Of a stretch of 64,000 nt of DNA, positions 17,588 to 28,841 are shown in pieces. The DNA comes from Phyllobacterium trifolii (GTDB lineage: Bacteria; Pseudomonadota; Alphaproteobacteria; Rhizobiales; Rhizobiaceae): positions 167,318 to 231,317 of the forward strand of contig NZ_JACHXN010000010.1 of the NCBI RefSeq assembly GCF_014192095.1, written 5' to 3'. Position 1 is the first letter of the stretch. Each line of letters starts with the position of its first letter. The translations under genes and the position numbers were made by a program. The notes below the pieces were generated by a model. It saw only the letters and a program-made list of their open reading frames with translations, made no database searches and was not told where the DNA came from.

Positions 17588-18496
17588 ATGGCTGGGAGCC
17601 GGCGCCCGTTTGCCCCCCTACGCAATCTGAACGCCAAAATCGCGGCGGTGCCGATGATCGTCACAGTGCTTGTTGTCTTCGTCGGCTGCACATTATGGAC
17701 GGTTGTCTATTCGTTTACATCCTCGCGCTCTCTGCCAACGCTCGATTTCGTCGGGATGGATCAGTATGTGCGGCTTTTCCGGACGTCGCGCTGGACCGTT
17801 TCCCTTAAGAACCTCGCTATCTTCGGTGTTTTGTCTTTGAGCTTTTCGCTGGTACTCGGATTTATTCTCGCTGCATTGATGGATCAGAAAATCCGCTTCG
17901 AAAATACCTTCCGCACCATATTCCTCTACCCGCATGCTCTATCGTTCATCGTTACCGGCCTTGTCTGGCAATGGATACTCACCCCGGCCTATGGCGTGCA
18001 GAAGGTCGTTCGCGACCTCGGTTTTGAAACCTTCACTTTCCCTATCCTGACCGATGGCCGTTTTACCATCTATGCCATTGTGATCGCGGGTCTGTGGCAA
18101 GGCACGGGCCTTGTCATGGCACTGATGCTCGCGGGTTTGCGCAACATTGACGATGAAATCTGGAAGGCAGCGCGCGTTGACGGGATCCCGGCGTGGAAAA
18201 CCTATCTTTTCATCATCATTCCGATGATGCGACCGGTCTTCATCACCACGCTCGTCATCATTTCGGCGACTATCGTCAAGGTCTATGATCTCGTCGTCGC
18301 CCTGACAAATGGCGGGCCAGGCATATCCTCGGAGGTCCCCGCGAAATACGTCTACGACCTGATGTTCTCGCGTGGCAATCTGGGTCAGGGCCTCGCCGCC
18401 TCGACGATCATGCTCACGACAGTGCTCATTATTCTCGTACCTTGGGCGCTGCTGGAATTCCGGCCCCGGTATCGCAAAGGAGAAGTCTCGAAATGA
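17588..18496 (+). CDS. Sugar ABC transporter permease (MalF type)
   Basis: I chose ATG 17588 (MAGSRRPFAPL) with GGAG six bases upstream; the open frame extends further left into the binding-protein gene but only as an overlap. The 302-residue product has six predicted membrane helices, the first at IVTVLVVFVGCTLWTVVYSF. The EAA loop that contacts the ATPase is AARVDGIPAWKTYLFIIIP. It pairs with the next permease, whose start overlaps this stop by the sequence ATGA. Confidence 0.9.
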   Translation: MAGSRRPFAPLRNLNAKIAAVPMIVTVLVVFVGCTLWTVVYSFTSSRSLPTLDFVGMDQYVRLFRTSRWTVSLKNLAIFGVLSLSFSLVLGFILAALMDQKIRFENTFRTIFLYPHALSFIVTGLVWQWILTPAYGVQKVVRDLGFETFTFPILTDGRFTIYAIVIAGLWQGTGLVMALMLAGLRNIDDEIWKAARVDGIPAWKTYLFIIIPMMRPVFITTLVIISATIVKVYDLVVALTNGGPGISSEVPAKYVYDLMFSRGNLGQGLAASTIMLTTVLIILVPWALLEFRPRYRKGEVSK

Positions 18497-19388
18497 GCTC
18501 ATCCCTCTCCAGCGCCGAGCCGCGAGGAAGTCGACCCAAGCGCTTCCTGTCACCCGCATCGATCATGATTTATTCAGCGCTCCTTGTGGCAGCTATTTAC
18601 TACCTCATTCCCCTCTATGTGATGATTATGACTTCACTGAAGGGTATGCCCGAGATTCGACTGGGCAACATTTTCTCCCCGCCGGTCGAGGTTACCTTCC
18701 AACCTTGGGCGACGGCCTGGAACAGTGCATGCACGGGCCTTTACTGCGAAGGTATCAAGGTCGGCTTCTTCAACTCGATGAAGATTCTGGTCCCAAGTGT
18801 GATCCTCTCGATCATCATCGCTTCGGTGAATGGCTACGCCCTCTCCAACTGGCGCTTCAAAGGCTCGGAGCTGTTCTTCACGGCGCTGATTTTCGGCGCC
18901 TTCATCCCTTATCAGGTGATGCTCTATCCCCTCGTCATCATCACGCGACAACTCGGCATCTTCGGAACTCTGACGGGTGTCGTCGTCATCCACACCATCT
19001 TCGGCATGCCGATCCTTACCCTCCTCTTCCGCAATTACTTCGTTTCCCTGCCGCCGGAGCTGTTCAAGGCGGCACGCGTGGACGGAGCCGGATTCTGGCG
19101 CATCTTCCTGCAAATCATGCTGCCGATGTCCCTACCGATTTTCGTCGTCGCTGTGATCCTCCAGGTGACCGGCATCTGGAACGACTTCCTGTTCGGCGTG
19201 ATCTTCGCCGGCACCAAGAATTTCCCGATGACCGTGCAACTCAACAACATCGTCAACTCGACACAAGGGGTGAAGGAATACAACGTCAACATGGCTGCGA
19301 CCATTCTCACCGGTGCAGTGCCGCTCCTCGTTTATTTCTTTTCAGGCAAGTATTTCGTCAGAGGCATCGCCGCTGGCGCCGTAAAAGG

Positions 19389-19392
<4 letters not shown>
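18493..19392 (+). CDS. Sugar ABC transporter permease (MalG type)
   Basis: ATG 18493 overlaps the stop of the preceding permease. The 299-residue protein has six membrane helices beginning with IMIYSALLVAAIYYLIPLYV. Its EAA motif is AARVDGAGFWRIFLQIMLP, and the C-terminus YFVRGIAAGAVKG is typical of this partner. It completes the membrane channel of the importer. Its stop overlaps the GTG start of the ATPase gene. Confidence 0.9.
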
Positions 19393-20486
<1,094 letters not shown>

Positions 20487-20517
20487 AAATTCCCAAGCAT
20501 CATCATGGAGAAATGAA

Positions 20518-21264
20518 GTGACCGACTTTTCCTATCAGCTCTACAGCTCCCGCAATTTTCCGCCAGTCGACAAGACGCTCGAAATGTTGAAGCGCAATGG
20601 TTATGCGCAGGTCGAAGGCTATGGCGGCGTTTATGCCGACGCCAAGGCAACGAGGGCCGCACTTGATGCCAATGGACTGACCATGCCATCGGGCCATTTC
20701 AGCATCGATCTCCTTGAACAGGAACCGCAGAAGGTTCTCGACATCGCCGGAACGCTCGGCATGAAGGCAATCTATTGTCCACATCTTGCTGTGGACCTTC
20801 GCCCAACGGATGCGGCGGGCTGGTCAGCCTTCGGCGAGCGGCTGGAAGCGGCATATGCCACCTACAGCAAAGCCGGATATATCTTCGGCTGGCACAATCA
20901 CGACTTCGAGTTCAAGGCGCTGCCTGATGGCTCTATTCCGCAAAAGCTGATCTTCGATGCAGCGCCAAGCATCTCCTGGGAAGCCGACATAGCCTGGATC
21001 ATCCGCGGCGGCGGCGATCCGTTCCAGTGGGTCGAGAGCTATGGCTCACGCATCAGTGCGGTGCATGTCAAGGATATCGCTGCTCCGGGCCAGAATACCA
21101 ACGAGGATGGTTGGGCTGACGTCGGGTATGGAACTGTCGACTGGAAGGCGCTGACATCAACACTCAGAGATACGCCGGCGCAGTACTTCATCATGGAACA
21201 TGACAATCCATCGGACGATGAGCGATTCGCCCGCCGCTCCATCGGTACCCTGAAAGCGTTCTGA
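20518..21264 (+). CDS. Sugar phosphate isomerase/epimerase family protein
   Basis: The 248-residue product starts at GTG 20518; the ATG a few bases upstream runs into a stop. It has the xylose-isomerase-like TIM barrel (YSSRNFPPVDKTLEMLKRNG, WHNHDFEF, DIAWIIRGG, VHVKDI, IMEHDNPS) with His, Asp and Glu metal ligands. It sits between the importer and an NAD-dependent sugar dehydrogenase, an arrangement used to oxidise and rearrange inositols or 3-keto-glycosides. A 3-keto sugar hydrolase/isomerase role is possible but inferred from position. Confidence 0.82.
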   Translation: MTDFSYQLYSSRNFPPVDKTLEMLKRNGYAQVEGYGGVYADAKATRAALDANGLTMPSGHFSIDLLEQEPQKVLDIAGTLGMKAIYCPHLAVDLRPTDAAGWSAFGERLEAAYATYSKAGYIFGWHNHDFEFKALPDGSIPQKLIFDAAPSISWEADIAWIIRGGGDPFQWVESYGSRISAVHVKDIAAPGQNTNEDGWADVGYGTVDWKALTSTLRDTPAQYFIMEHDNPSDDERFARRSIGTLKAF

Positions 21265-21278
21265 AGAAAGCAAACGAC

Positions 21279-22418
21279 ATGGCCAAGACATTAGGCATCG
21301 GCATCATCGGCGCCGGCAATATATCCACGACCTATCTGAGGCTTGCGCCGCTCTTCAAGGGTATTGAAGTCCGTGGCATTGCCGACATCAACAAGACGGC
21401 GGCGACAGGACGTGCCTCAGAATACGGCATCGAAGCCCGTAGCATCGATGAACTGCTGACAAGCGACGACATCGATCTCGTGGTCAACCTGACGGTCCCG
21501 GACGCGCACTTTGACGTCTCAAAGCAAATCCTCTCCGCCGGCAAACATCTCTATTCAGAAAAGCCGTTATCGCTATCGCTGAAGGACGGGCTGGAATTGC
21601 AAAAGCTCGCCGCAAAGAAAAACCTGAAAGCCGGATGCGCGCCGGACACTTATCTCGGCGGTGCGCACCAATTGGCACGCAAACTGGTCGATGACGGGCA
21701 GGTCGGCACCATCACCTCAGGCACAGCGCATGTGTTGAGCCACGGCATGGAGCACTGGCATCCCAATCCTGATTTCTTCTTCCGTCCGGGTGGTGGGCCG
21801 ATCCTCGATCTTGGCCCTTACTACATTGCCAATCTGATCAACCTCATTGGCCCAATAAGGCGTGTCGCGGCGCTGACATCGATGGCCACGCCGACCCGCA
21901 CAATCTCCAGCGAACCACGCAGGGGCGAGACAATAAAGGTGACGACGCCAACGACAATCCAAGCTCTGCTTGACTTCGAAAGCGGCGCTTCGGTGACCTT
22001 GTCAGCCAGTTGGGATGTCTGGGCTCACCATCATCCGAACATGGAGCTTTACGGCACTGACGGCTCGATCTTCCTGCCCGATCCGAACTTCTTTGGCGGT
22101 GAAGTCAAGTTGGCAAAACCAGGAAAGAAGGCAAAACCAGTCAAGCCCTGGACGCATCCTTTCGGTACACCCAACCAGAAGCATCCCGCCGGCATGATGG
22201 CCAACTACCGCACAGCCGGACTTGCCGACATGGCCGTCGCAATCCTGCAGGGGCGTGACATACGCTGTTCGCTGGAGCGCGCCTTGCACGGTGTCGATGT
22301 GATGGTCTCCATTCTCCGCTCCGGCGAGGAAAAGAAGTTCATCGACATCAAGACAAGTTGCTCACGGCCCGAGGCTCTTGGCATCAAGGAAGCCAAATCG
22401 CTGCTGAAAAAGACCTGA
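21279..22418 (+). CDS. Gfo/Idh/MocA family NAD(P)-dependent oxidoreductase
   Basis: This 379-residue enzyme has the Rossmann motif [10 protein letters not shown] near residue 7, the family signature [11 protein letters not shown] near 90, and the C-terminal alpha/beta domain with [14 protein letters not shown]. Members oxidise hydroxyls of sugars or inositols with NAD(P). It is the last gene of the LacI-controlled operon, 14 bases after the isomerase, and is followed by an intrinsic terminator. The layout recalls rhizobial thuEFGKAB, where ThuB (same family) oxidises trehalose-type disaccharides, but here an isomerase replaces ThuA. Confidence 0.9.
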   Translation: MAKTLGIGIIGAGNISTTYLRLAPLFKGIEVRGIADINKTAATGRASEYGIEARSIDELLTSDDIDLVVNLTVPDAHFDVSKQILSAGKHLYSEKPLSLSLKDGLELQKLAAKKNLKAGCAPDTYLGGAHQLARKLVDDGQVGTITSGTAHVLSHGMEHWHPNPDFFFRPGGGPILDLGPYYIANLINLIGPIRRVAALTSMATPTRTISSEPRRGETIKVTTPTTIQALLDFESGASVTLSASWDVWAHHHPNMELYGTDGSIFLPDPNFFGGEVKLAKPGKKAKPVKPWTHPFGTPNQKHPAGMMANYRTAGLADMAVAILQGRDIRCSLERALHGVDVMVSILRSGEEKKFIDIKTSCSRPEALGIKEAKSLLKKT

Positions 22419-22443
22419 GGGATTTCTCCCCGGCGATTGCGGT

Positions 22444-22484
22444 CATGGTCGGGCGCCACTATGTTGGCCGCCCGATCATGTTTT
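22444..22484 (+). terminator. Intrinsic terminator of the sugar operon
   Basis: CATGGTCGGGCG (22444-22455) and CGCCCGATCATG (22469-22480) form a 12-bp stem with one G-U pair and a 13-base loop, followed by TTTT. It lies 26 bases after the dehydrogenase stop and before tex. Confidence 0.75.
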
Positions 22485-22497
22485 ATGGGAATGCCTC

Positions 22498-24819
22498 GTG
22501 ACTGCCAGTGCTGCCAACACCGCCCGTATCGCTCGTCTCATCGCCGCCGAGATCAACGCACGGCCCGAACAGGCCAATGCGGCGATAGAACTTCTCGATG
22601 GCGGAGCAACCGTCCCTTTCATTGCCCGCTATCGCAAGGAAGTCACGGGCGGGCTCGACGATACGCAGCTGCGCACGCTCGACGAACGCCTCATCTATCT
22701 GCGCGAACTCGATGCGCGCCGTGACACGATCATCGAGTCCATCCGCAGCCAGGGCAAGCTGACCGACGATCTTGAAGGCAAGATTGCCGGCGCAGTCACC
22801 AAGGCGGAGCTGGAAGACATCTACCTTCCATACAAACCCAAGCGACGGACCAAGGCCGAGATTGCCCGCGAACGCGGGCTTGGCCCACTGGCGGAAACAA
22901 TCTTGTCAGACCGGCGCACCATTCCTTCCGAGCTGGCCAAGCGTTTCCTGAACGACGACGTTCCCGATGTGAAGGCTGCGCTCGAAGGTGCCCGGGATAT
23001 TCTTGTCGAGACCTTTTCGGAGAACGCCGAACTCGTCGGTCGTCTGCGCAAGTACATGCAAGATCGCGCGGTTCTCCGTGCCAAGGTAATAGACGGCAAG
23101 CAGGACGTCGGAGCGAAGTTTTCAGACTACTTCAATCATTTTGAGCGCTGGGCAATTGTGCCGAGCCACCGGGCTCTGGCTATGCTCCGGGGCCGCAACG
23201 AAGAGGTGCTGTCGCTCGACCTTGAGGTCGATGCTGAAGACAACGCCGCGACTAAACCAGTCGAGCGAATGATCGCCGATGCCTATTCAGTCCACGCCAA
23301 TGGTGCTGCAGCCGACAACTGGTTGATGGAGGTGGTACGCTGGACATGGCGTATTCGCCTCTCGCTCAATCTCTCCGTCGATCTTATGACCGCGTTGCGT
23401 GAACGCGCCGAGGAAGAAGCAATTCACGTCTTCGCCCGCAATCTGAAAGATTTGCTGTTGGCCGCGCCAGCAGGCTCGCGCGCAACGATGGGTCTCGATC
23501 CAGGCATCCGTACAGGCGTGAAGGTTGCTGTCATCGACGGCACAGGCAAGCTTCTCGACACCACGACCGTGTACCCCTTCCCGCCGCGTAATGATGTGCG
23601 CGGAACACAGGCCGAGCTGGCAAAGCTCGTTGTCAGGCACAAGATCGAACTTATCGCGATTGGCAACGGGACCGGGAGTCGCGAGACCGAACGTCTCGTC
23701 GCCGATATGTTGGCAGACATGCCGCCGCCCAAACCGCTGAAAGTGATCGTCAGTGAAGCCGGAGCTTCGGTCTATTCCGCATCGGCCACTGCGGCTGCCG
23801 AATTCCCGGGGCTTGACGTGTCGCTTCGCGGCGCCGTCTCCATTGCCCGTCGCTTGCAGGATCCGCTGGCGGAACTCGTCAAGATTGAGCCAAAATCCAT
23901 CGGCGTCGGCCAGTACCAGCACGATGTCGACCAGTACCGTCTTGCACGTTCGCTCGAAGGCGTGGTCGAAGATGCGGTCAACGCCGTCGGCGTTGATCTC
24001 AACACCGCTTCGGCTTCTTTGCTTGCACGCATTTCCGGCCTCGGTGCTTCACTTGCTGAAGCGATTATCGCCTATCGCGACGAGGTTGGCCCATTCAAAA
24101 CCCGTCGCGACCTCCTGAAAGTCGCACGCCTCGGGCCGCGCGCCTTTGAACAATGCGCCGGCTTCCTGCGCATTCCCGGCGGCACCGAACCGCTGGATGC
24201 GTCCGCGGTGCATCCGGAAGCCTATGGTGTTGCCAAGAAGATCGTCAGCGCTTGCGGTCGCGATGTCAGGTCACTGATGAGTGACAGCAGCGCATTGAAG
24301 GCGCTTGATCCCCGCGCATTTGTCGACGAGCGCTTCGGATTGCCGACAGTGCGGGATATCATTGCAGAACTGGAAAAGCCTGGCCGAGATCCACGGCCGG
24401 AATTCAAAACGGCGTCGTTTGCCGACGGCATCGACAACATAAAGGATCTGAAGCCTGGAATGCTCTTGGAGGGGACGGTCACCAATGTTGCCGCCTTTGG
24501 TGCGTTCGTCGATATCGGCGTGCACCAGGACGGCCTTGTTCACCTGTCGCAATTGGCGGATCGCTTCGTCAAAGACGCTCACGAGGTCGTCAAGGCTGGG
24601 GATGTCGTCAAAGTACGTGTTGTCGATGTCGATCCCAAACGCAACCGCATCAGCCTGACAATGCGCAAGGATGGCGGGGGAAGCGAGACGTCGCGCGGTC
24701 CCAGTCCCGTTGACAAGCCATCGCGCACGGCGGCTCCTGCGTCAGGCGGCCAGAAGCCGCAACCTTCGCCGCAAGGCGCTTTCGGCGCAGCTCTGGCAGA
24801 TGCGTTGCGCAAGAAATAG
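22498..24819 (+). CDS. tex: Tex, RNA-binding transcription accessory protein
   Basis: Tex is a cytoplasmic nucleic-acid-binding protein related to eukaryotic Spt6. At 773 residues the length is normal. In order: helical N-terminal domain with the conserved [20 protein letters not shown] (about 37-56), YqgF-like RNase H domain ([17 protein letters not shown], about 330), helix-hairpin-helix region ([18 protein letters not shown], about 505), and a C-terminal S1 domain ([26 protein letters not shown], about 658-685) with a disordered tail. Translation starts at GTG 22498. It is usually a chromosomal housekeeping gene, so its presence supports a chromid-like replicon. Confidence 0.95.
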   Translation: MTASAANTARIARLIAAEINARPEQANAAIELLDGGATVPFIARYRKEVTGGLDDTQLRTLDERLIYLRELDARRDTIIESIRSQGKLTDDLEGKIAGAVTKAELEDIYLPYKPKRRTKAEIARERGLGPLAETILSDRRTIPSELAKRFLNDDVPDVKAALEGARDILVETFSENAELVGRLRKYMQDRAVLRAKVIDGKQDVGAKFSDYFNHFERWAIVPSHRALAMLRGRNEEVLSLDLEVDAEDNAATKPVERMIADAYSVHANGAAADNWLMEVVRWTWRIRLSLNLSVDLMTALRERAEEEAIHVFARNLKDLLLAAPAGSRATMGLDPGIRTGVKVAVIDGTGKLLDTTTVYPFPPRNDVRGTQAELAKLVVRHKIELIAIGNGTGSRETERLVADMLADMPPPKPLKVIVSEAGASVYSASATAAAEFPGLDVSLRGAVSIARRLQDPLAELVKIEPKSIGVGQYQHDVDQYRLARSLEGVVEDAVNAVGVDLNTASASLLARISGLGASLAEAIIAYRDEVGPFKTRRDLLKVARLGPRAFEQCAGFLRIPGGTEPLDASAVHPEAYGVAKKIVSACGRDVRSLMSDSSALKALDPRAFVDERFGLPTVRDIIAELEKPGRDPRPEFKTASFADGIDNIKDLKPGMLLEGTVTNVAAFGAFVDIGVHQDGLVHLSQLADRFVKDAHEVVKAGDVVKVRVVDVDPKRNRISLTMRKDGGGSETSRGPSPVDKPSRTAAPASGGQKPQPSPQGAFGAALADALRKK

Positions 24820-24845
24820 CCGGAAAAAATTCTAGGAGAACAACC

Positions 24846-25832
24846 GTGGATATCCGCACAATAGGCAAGACGCCGCTCGCAGTAACGCAATTCGGATTTG
24901 GTGGCGCGGCGATCGGCGGGCTCTACCGGGAATGTACGCAGGAAGCAGCGATGGAGACGTTGCAGGCGGCATGGGATGCGGGAATGCATTATTTCGACAC
25001 CGCGCCCTTTTACGGCTTCGGTCTATCCGAACGGCGGACCGGCGATTTTCTGCGCAGCAAGCCGCGGGAGACATATGTGCTTTCTACGAAGGTCGGCCGT
25101 CTGCTGCGCCCCGTTCCGGAAGATCAGGTGCCGGACTACTCTTACGTCAATCCCCTGCCTTTCACGGTTGACTACGACTACAGCTACGACGGGATCATGC
25201 GTTCGTTCGAGTTCAGTTATGCCCGGCTTGGCCTGAACAAGATCGACATACTCTACGTTCACGATATTGGCGTCTATACGCACGGCGTGGAGAAAAATGC
25301 TATTTATCAACGTCAGTTGCTGGACAGCGGCATGCGCGCTCTGGACGAACTGAAATCATCGGGAGCGATCTCGGCTTATGGTCTCGGTGTCAACGAGGTG
25401 GAAGTCTGTCTCGACGTGATTGCCAGGCACCCGATAGACTGTATTTTACTGGCTGGCCGTTATTCACTGCTGGATCGCTCCGCAGAGCGCGGTTTGCTCG
25501 AAGTCTGCCGTAAACAACAGATTTCTCTGGTGATCGGTGGTGTCTTCAATTCCGGCATTCTCGCAACGGGGCCGGTTGCGGGCGCGAATTTCGACTATGG
25601 TCCTGCCTCGGACGATATTCTCGGCCGCGTTCGCGCCATGCAGAAAATTGCGGAAGCCAACTCAATTCCGCTCGCCGCTGCGGCAATGCAATTCCCGTTG
25701 CGGGAGCCGGTCGTTGCCAACGTTCTGATCGGCACCGCCAAGGCCTCGAGCCTGACCCGCAACATGGAATTGCTGAAGGTAGATGTGCCGGACGCGGTCT
25801 ATGCCGCAGTCGAACCGTTTACAATTCCATGA
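24846..25832 (+). CDS. Aldo/keto reductase (aldose dehydrogenase type)
   Basis: The 328-residue product starts at GTG 24846 with AGGAG ten bases upstream. Catalytic residues of the AKR barrel are seen: Asp and Tyr in YFDTAPFYGFGLSE, Lys in LSTKVGRL, and His in DILYVHDIG. The family subset that includes D-threo-aldose/L-fucose dehydrogenase and pyridoxal dehydrogenase shares these segments. It would oxidise a sugar or aldehyde with NAD(P). It follows tex by 26 bases but need not be functionally linked, and ends at a strong bidirectional terminator. Confidence 0.87.
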   Translation: MDIRTIGKTPLAVTQFGFGGAAIGGLYRECTQEAAMETLQAAWDAGMHYFDTAPFYGFGLSERRTGDFLRSKPRETYVLSTKVGRLLRPVPEDQVPDYSYVNPLPFTVDYDYSYDGIMRSFEFSYARLGLNKIDILYVHDIGVYTHGVEKNAIYQRQLLDSGMRALDELKSSGAISAYGLGVNEVEVCLDVIARHPIDCILLAGRYSLLDRSAERGLLEVCRKQQISLVIGGVFNSGILATGPVAGANFDYGPASDDILGRVRAMQKIAEANSIPLAAAAMQFPLREPVVANVLIGTAKASSLTRNMELLKVDVPDAVYAAVEPFTIP

Positions 25833-25834
25833 GG

Positions 25835-25867
25835 GTCAGTTGTGGCGGTGCAACCGCCACAACTGAC
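25835..25867. terminator. Bidirectional terminator between convergent genes
   Basis: GTCAGTTGTGGCGGT (25835-25849) and ACCGCCACAACTGAC (25853-25867) form a perfect 15-bp stem with a 3-base loop. It fills the gap between the convergent aldo/keto reductase and isomerase genes and can serve both strands, although no long T-run follows. Confidence 0.75.
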
Positions 25868-25871
25868 GAAT

Positions 25872-26792
25872 TTACGCTGCTATTCGGCGGCTATTGGCCA
25901 GATCCATAAGCTTTAGAGCGCGCGCAAGACTGTCCGCCTGCTCGGTGGCGAAACGGTTTTCCGTAATTTCCATGATCAGCGTCGTATCCGGCAGGAATGT
26001 GAGTTCCGAGAAAATCTCTTCCCATGGAATGTCGCCCCAGCCGATTGGCAAATGCAGGTCGCCGATGCCGAGTGCAGTTGCTTCCGCCGGATGGTAGAAC
26101 TTCGTCATGCTGTATGGGCGGCCAAAGCTGTCATGAACATGCAGGTGCCCGGTGACGGGAGCCATTGCCTTGATCTGCTCGCGCCAATCGAGGCCAAGCC
26201 GTGTGCATTCGATATAAGCATGACTGAAGTCGATCAACCCACAGACATTCGGACTGTTGACAGCACTGACGGTTTCACCGACCTTTGCCGGCGTCTGGCG
26301 ATATTCCGCGTCGTTGAGTGCGAAAATATTTTCCAATGCAATCCGCACGCCATAACCCTTCGCGACTTCGGCTAGTTCTGCCAATGCATCGCGCTCCATC
26401 TGGTCGAGATCGCCAATACGCGTCAGTGCCGGCATCTTGGCCTGTCCGCAATGGTGGACGAGAATGCCGGCCTCCACACGGTTACACAGTTCAAGCATGG
26501 CGCGCACAACGGCCTTCTGCAGCGCCAGATGTTCCTTGTCCATGAAATTGGAAATGATCTGGCCATGTACGCTATAGCGCAGGTCAAATTGGCGGGTAAT
26601 TTCCAGCAGGCGTTCCAACCGGCTTGGAATGATGCGGCCACCGGAAATGAGCTCTTCGCCATAAAGCGACAACTCAGCAGCGCTCGCGCCAAGGTCACTG
26701 ATCGTCCGCAAAGAGTCTTCAAGCACGCTGAAATTGCCGCCGCCGGTATAAGTGCAGAAGCCGACGGCCGAAATGATGGACTCCGTATTCAT
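25872..26792 (-). CDS. TIM-barrel sugar phosphate isomerase/epimerase
   Basis: The 306-residue protein has the AP-endonuclease-2/xylose-isomerase-like fold: VGFCTYTGGGNF at the start, YSVHGQIISNFMD, LVHHCGQ, IALENIFALN, LIDFSHAYIE, HLHVHDSFG and MEITENRF, which supply the usual Glu/Asp/His metal ligands. It is the last gene of the ugp-like operon, 20 bases after the ATPase gene, where many operons carry a glycerophosphodiesterase. It may act on the imported phosphorylated or glycosidic compound. The specific reaction is unknown. Confidence 0.82.
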   Translation of the reverse strand: MNTESIISAVGFCTYTGGGNFSVLEDSLRTISDLGASAAELSLYGEELISGGRIIPSRLERLLEITRQFDLRYSVHGQIISNFMDKEHLALQKAVVRAMLELCNRVEAGILVHHCGQAKMPALTRIGDLDQMERDALAELAEVAKGYGVRIALENIFALNDAEYRQTPAKVGETVSAVNSPNVCGLIDFSHAYIECTRLGLDWREQIKAMAPVTGHLHVHDSFGRPYSMTKFYHPAEATALGIGDLHLPIGWGDIPWEEIFSELTFLPDTTLIMEITENRFATEQADSLARALKLMDLANSRRIAA

Positions 26793-26812
26793 TATTGTTC
26801 CTTTCAGGACAG

Positions 26813-27934
26813 CTAGGCTGCCACGGTCGATTGATTGGTAGTGTGTTTCAACGCAGGCGCGTCGTCGAGACGCAATCCGGTGTCCCTGGAGAACAAATGA
26901 ATGTGTTCGGAGGGCAATTGCAGGCCGACCGTCGCACCCGTCTTGAATAATTGACTTTCATCGCCACTGACGGCAAAGATCGTTCCATCAATGTCAACGT
27001 GCACATTGCGTCCGGAGCCGAGCTCTTCGACAAAATCGACGGTCGCAGGCACGCTGTTTGCCGTTCCTGCTTTTACCAGACGGCAGTGCTCCGGACGGAT
27101 CCCGGCAGATACGGCGTTATCTGCATTGTCGCGGCCAAGTACCGGGTCGATCGCGATTTGGATACCGTCGAGCAACACAAATTTGCCACCTGGCGCGATG
27201 GTGCTGTCAAAGAAGTTCATGGCTGGCGAACCAATGAACGTCCCGACAAAGCGCGTTCGCGGCCGGTGGTAAATCTCCAGCGGCGTGCCGACCTGCTCGA
27301 CATGGCCCTTGTTCATAACGATCAGCTTGTCGGCAAGTGTCATCGCTTCGACCTGATCGTGGGTCACAAATACCGATGTTGCTGAAAGGCGCTTGTGCAG
27401 GCGGCGGATTTCTACACGCATCTGCACCCGCAGCTTGGCATCGAGATTGGAAAGGGGCTCATCGAACAGAAACACCTTCGGTTCGCGGATGATCGCTCTC
27501 CCCATGGCCACGCGCTGCCGCTGACCCCCGGAAAGCTGCGCCGGCTTACGATCCAGCATTTCCTCTAGCCCGACAATACGCGCAGTCTCACTGATACGCC
27601 GATCTCGCTCGGCACGCGGAACACCTGCAACCTTTAGCGCATAGCCTATATTGGCAGCCACGTTCATATGCGGATAGAGAGCGTAGTTTTGAAATACCAT
27701 CGAACAGCCACGATCGCGCGGCTCAAGATTGTTGACGACTGTGCCGTCGATCGAAATCTCGCCTGCGGAAATCTCCTCGAGCCCGGCAATCATGCGCAGC
27801 AGCGTGGACTTGCCACAACCTGACGGGCCAAGGATCACCACGAATTCGCCAGACTTGAAGTCAAGATCGACCCCATGCAGGATTTGTGTGCGGCCATAGG
27901 ATTTGCGGACGTTCCGGATATTGATTTCGGCCAT
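26813..27934 (-). CDS. ugpC: UgpC-type ABC transporter ATP-binding protein
   Basis: The start is ATG 27934, with AAGGAAAG just upstream; the longer open frame overlaps ugpE. The 373-residue protein has Walker [12 protein letters not shown]-loop [11 protein letters not shown], signature [14 protein letters not shown], Walker [14 protein letters not shown] and VTHDQ. The C-terminal TOBE region ([11 protein letters not shown]) is that of carbohydrate or glycerol-phosphate importers. It energises UgpA-UgpE. Naming follows operon order; sequence alone cannot separate UgpC from MsmX-like relatives. Confidence 0.88.
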   Translation of the reverse strand: MAEINIRNVRKSYGRTQILHGVDLDFKSGEFVVILGPSGCGKSTLLRMIAGLEEISAGEISIDGTVVNNLEPRDRGCSMVFQNYALYPHMNVAANIGYALKVAGVPRAERDRRISETARIVGLEEMLDRKPAQLSGGQRQRVAMGRAIIREPKVFLFDEPLSNLDAKLRVQMRVEIRRLHKRLSATSVFVTHDQVEAMTLADKLIVMNKGHVEQVGTPLEIYHRPRTRFVGTFIGSPAMNFFDSTIAPGGKFVLLDGIQIAIDPVLGRDNADNAVSAGIRPEHCRLVKAGTANSVPATVDFVEELGSGRNVHVDIDGTIFAVSGDESQLFKTGATVGLQLPSEHIHLFSRDTGLRLDDAPALKHTTNQSTVAA

Positions 27935-27945
27935 GAGCTTTCCTT

Positions 27946-28833
27946 TTATTTCTCTGTCGAGACCAGACCACGAACGAACCAGCGCTGCAAAGCAGCGACA
28001 ATGATCAGAGGCGGCAGCATGATGATGAGTGCACCGGCCATGGAAACATTCCACTCCGGCAGGCTGTTGATATTGGGAACAAGCGTGGTCATCGCTACCA
28101 TCGCGGTCTGGTAATCGGCCTCAGTTGTCATCAGCTTCGGCCACAAATACTGATTCCAGGCATAGACGAACATAATCGTCGCCAGCGCCAGCATATTGGT
28201 ACGTGACAATGGCAGCAGGATATCGATGAAGAAGCGAAGCGGCCGGGCGCCATCCATTTTGGCGGCTTCAGTGAGCTCGTCCGGGAGCGTCATATAAAAC
28301 TGCCTGTAGAGGAACGTACCCGTGGCCGTTGCAATCACCGGCAGGACCAGTCCCGAATAGGAGTTGAGCAAGTTCCATTGCAGCGAGAGCTCGATGCCAG
28401 TAAGCGTCTGGATCAGCCAGCGTACAGGCTCAAAAACGTCGGCGGCGATATTGTATGTCGGAACGACGCGCACCTCGAGCGGAAGCATCAAGGTCATGAA
28501 CACCAGCCAGAAGAATACATGGCGCAGCGGACTTCTGAAATATACGATGGCGAAGGCGCTGATCGAGGCAAGGATGATTTTGCCCACCATGACCAACAGC
28601 GCCATGATCAAGCTGTTGAGCATCGCTGGACCAAGGTTGGCCCGATGCCATGCCGCCTGAAGATTGTGCAGGAATTCAGTGCCAGGCAGAAGGTTGAATG
28701 GAACCGCGTTGACCTGCGCCAACGATTGGGTCGATGCCGTAAAAATCATCCAGAACGGCCCAAGAATCAGGAGCAATCCAAACATCATGATGAAATAGGT
28801 CACCATGTTGAGGATAGGAGTGCGTTCAATCAT
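27946..28833 (-). CDS. ugpE: UgpE-type ABC transporter permease
   Basis: The 295-residue protein begins [20 protein letters not shown] and has six membrane helices. Features typical of UgpE are [17 protein letters not shown] in the first periplasmic loop, [16 protein letters not shown], and the EAA loop [19 protein letters not shown]. It pairs with UgpA, 8 bases upstream, in the inner membrane to import sn-glycerol-3-phosphate or glycerophosphodiesters in characterised systems. Confidence 0.9.
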   Translation of the reverse strand: MIERTPILNMVTYFIMMFGLLLILGPFWMIFTASTQSLAQVNAVPFNLLPGTEFLHNLQAAWHRANLGPAMLNSLIMALLVMVGKIILASISAFAIVYFRSPLRHVFFWLVFMTLMLPLEVRVVPTYNIAADVFEPVRWLIQTLTGIELSLQWNLLNSYSGLVLPVIATATGTFLYRQFYMTLPDELTEAAKMDGARPLRFFIDILLPLSRTNMLALATIMFVYAWNQYLWPKLMTTEADYQTAMVAMTTLVPNINSLPEWNVSMAGALIIMLPPLIIVAALQRWFVRGLVSTEK

Positions 28834-28841
28834 GGCCGGAC

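Noticed and set aside
18372..19388. Long N-terminal extension of the sugar ATPase (open frame of 704 codons)
   Set aside because: The extension overlaps the MalG-type permease in another frame and is full of Arg/His/Pro; the ATPase fold begins at GTG 19389.
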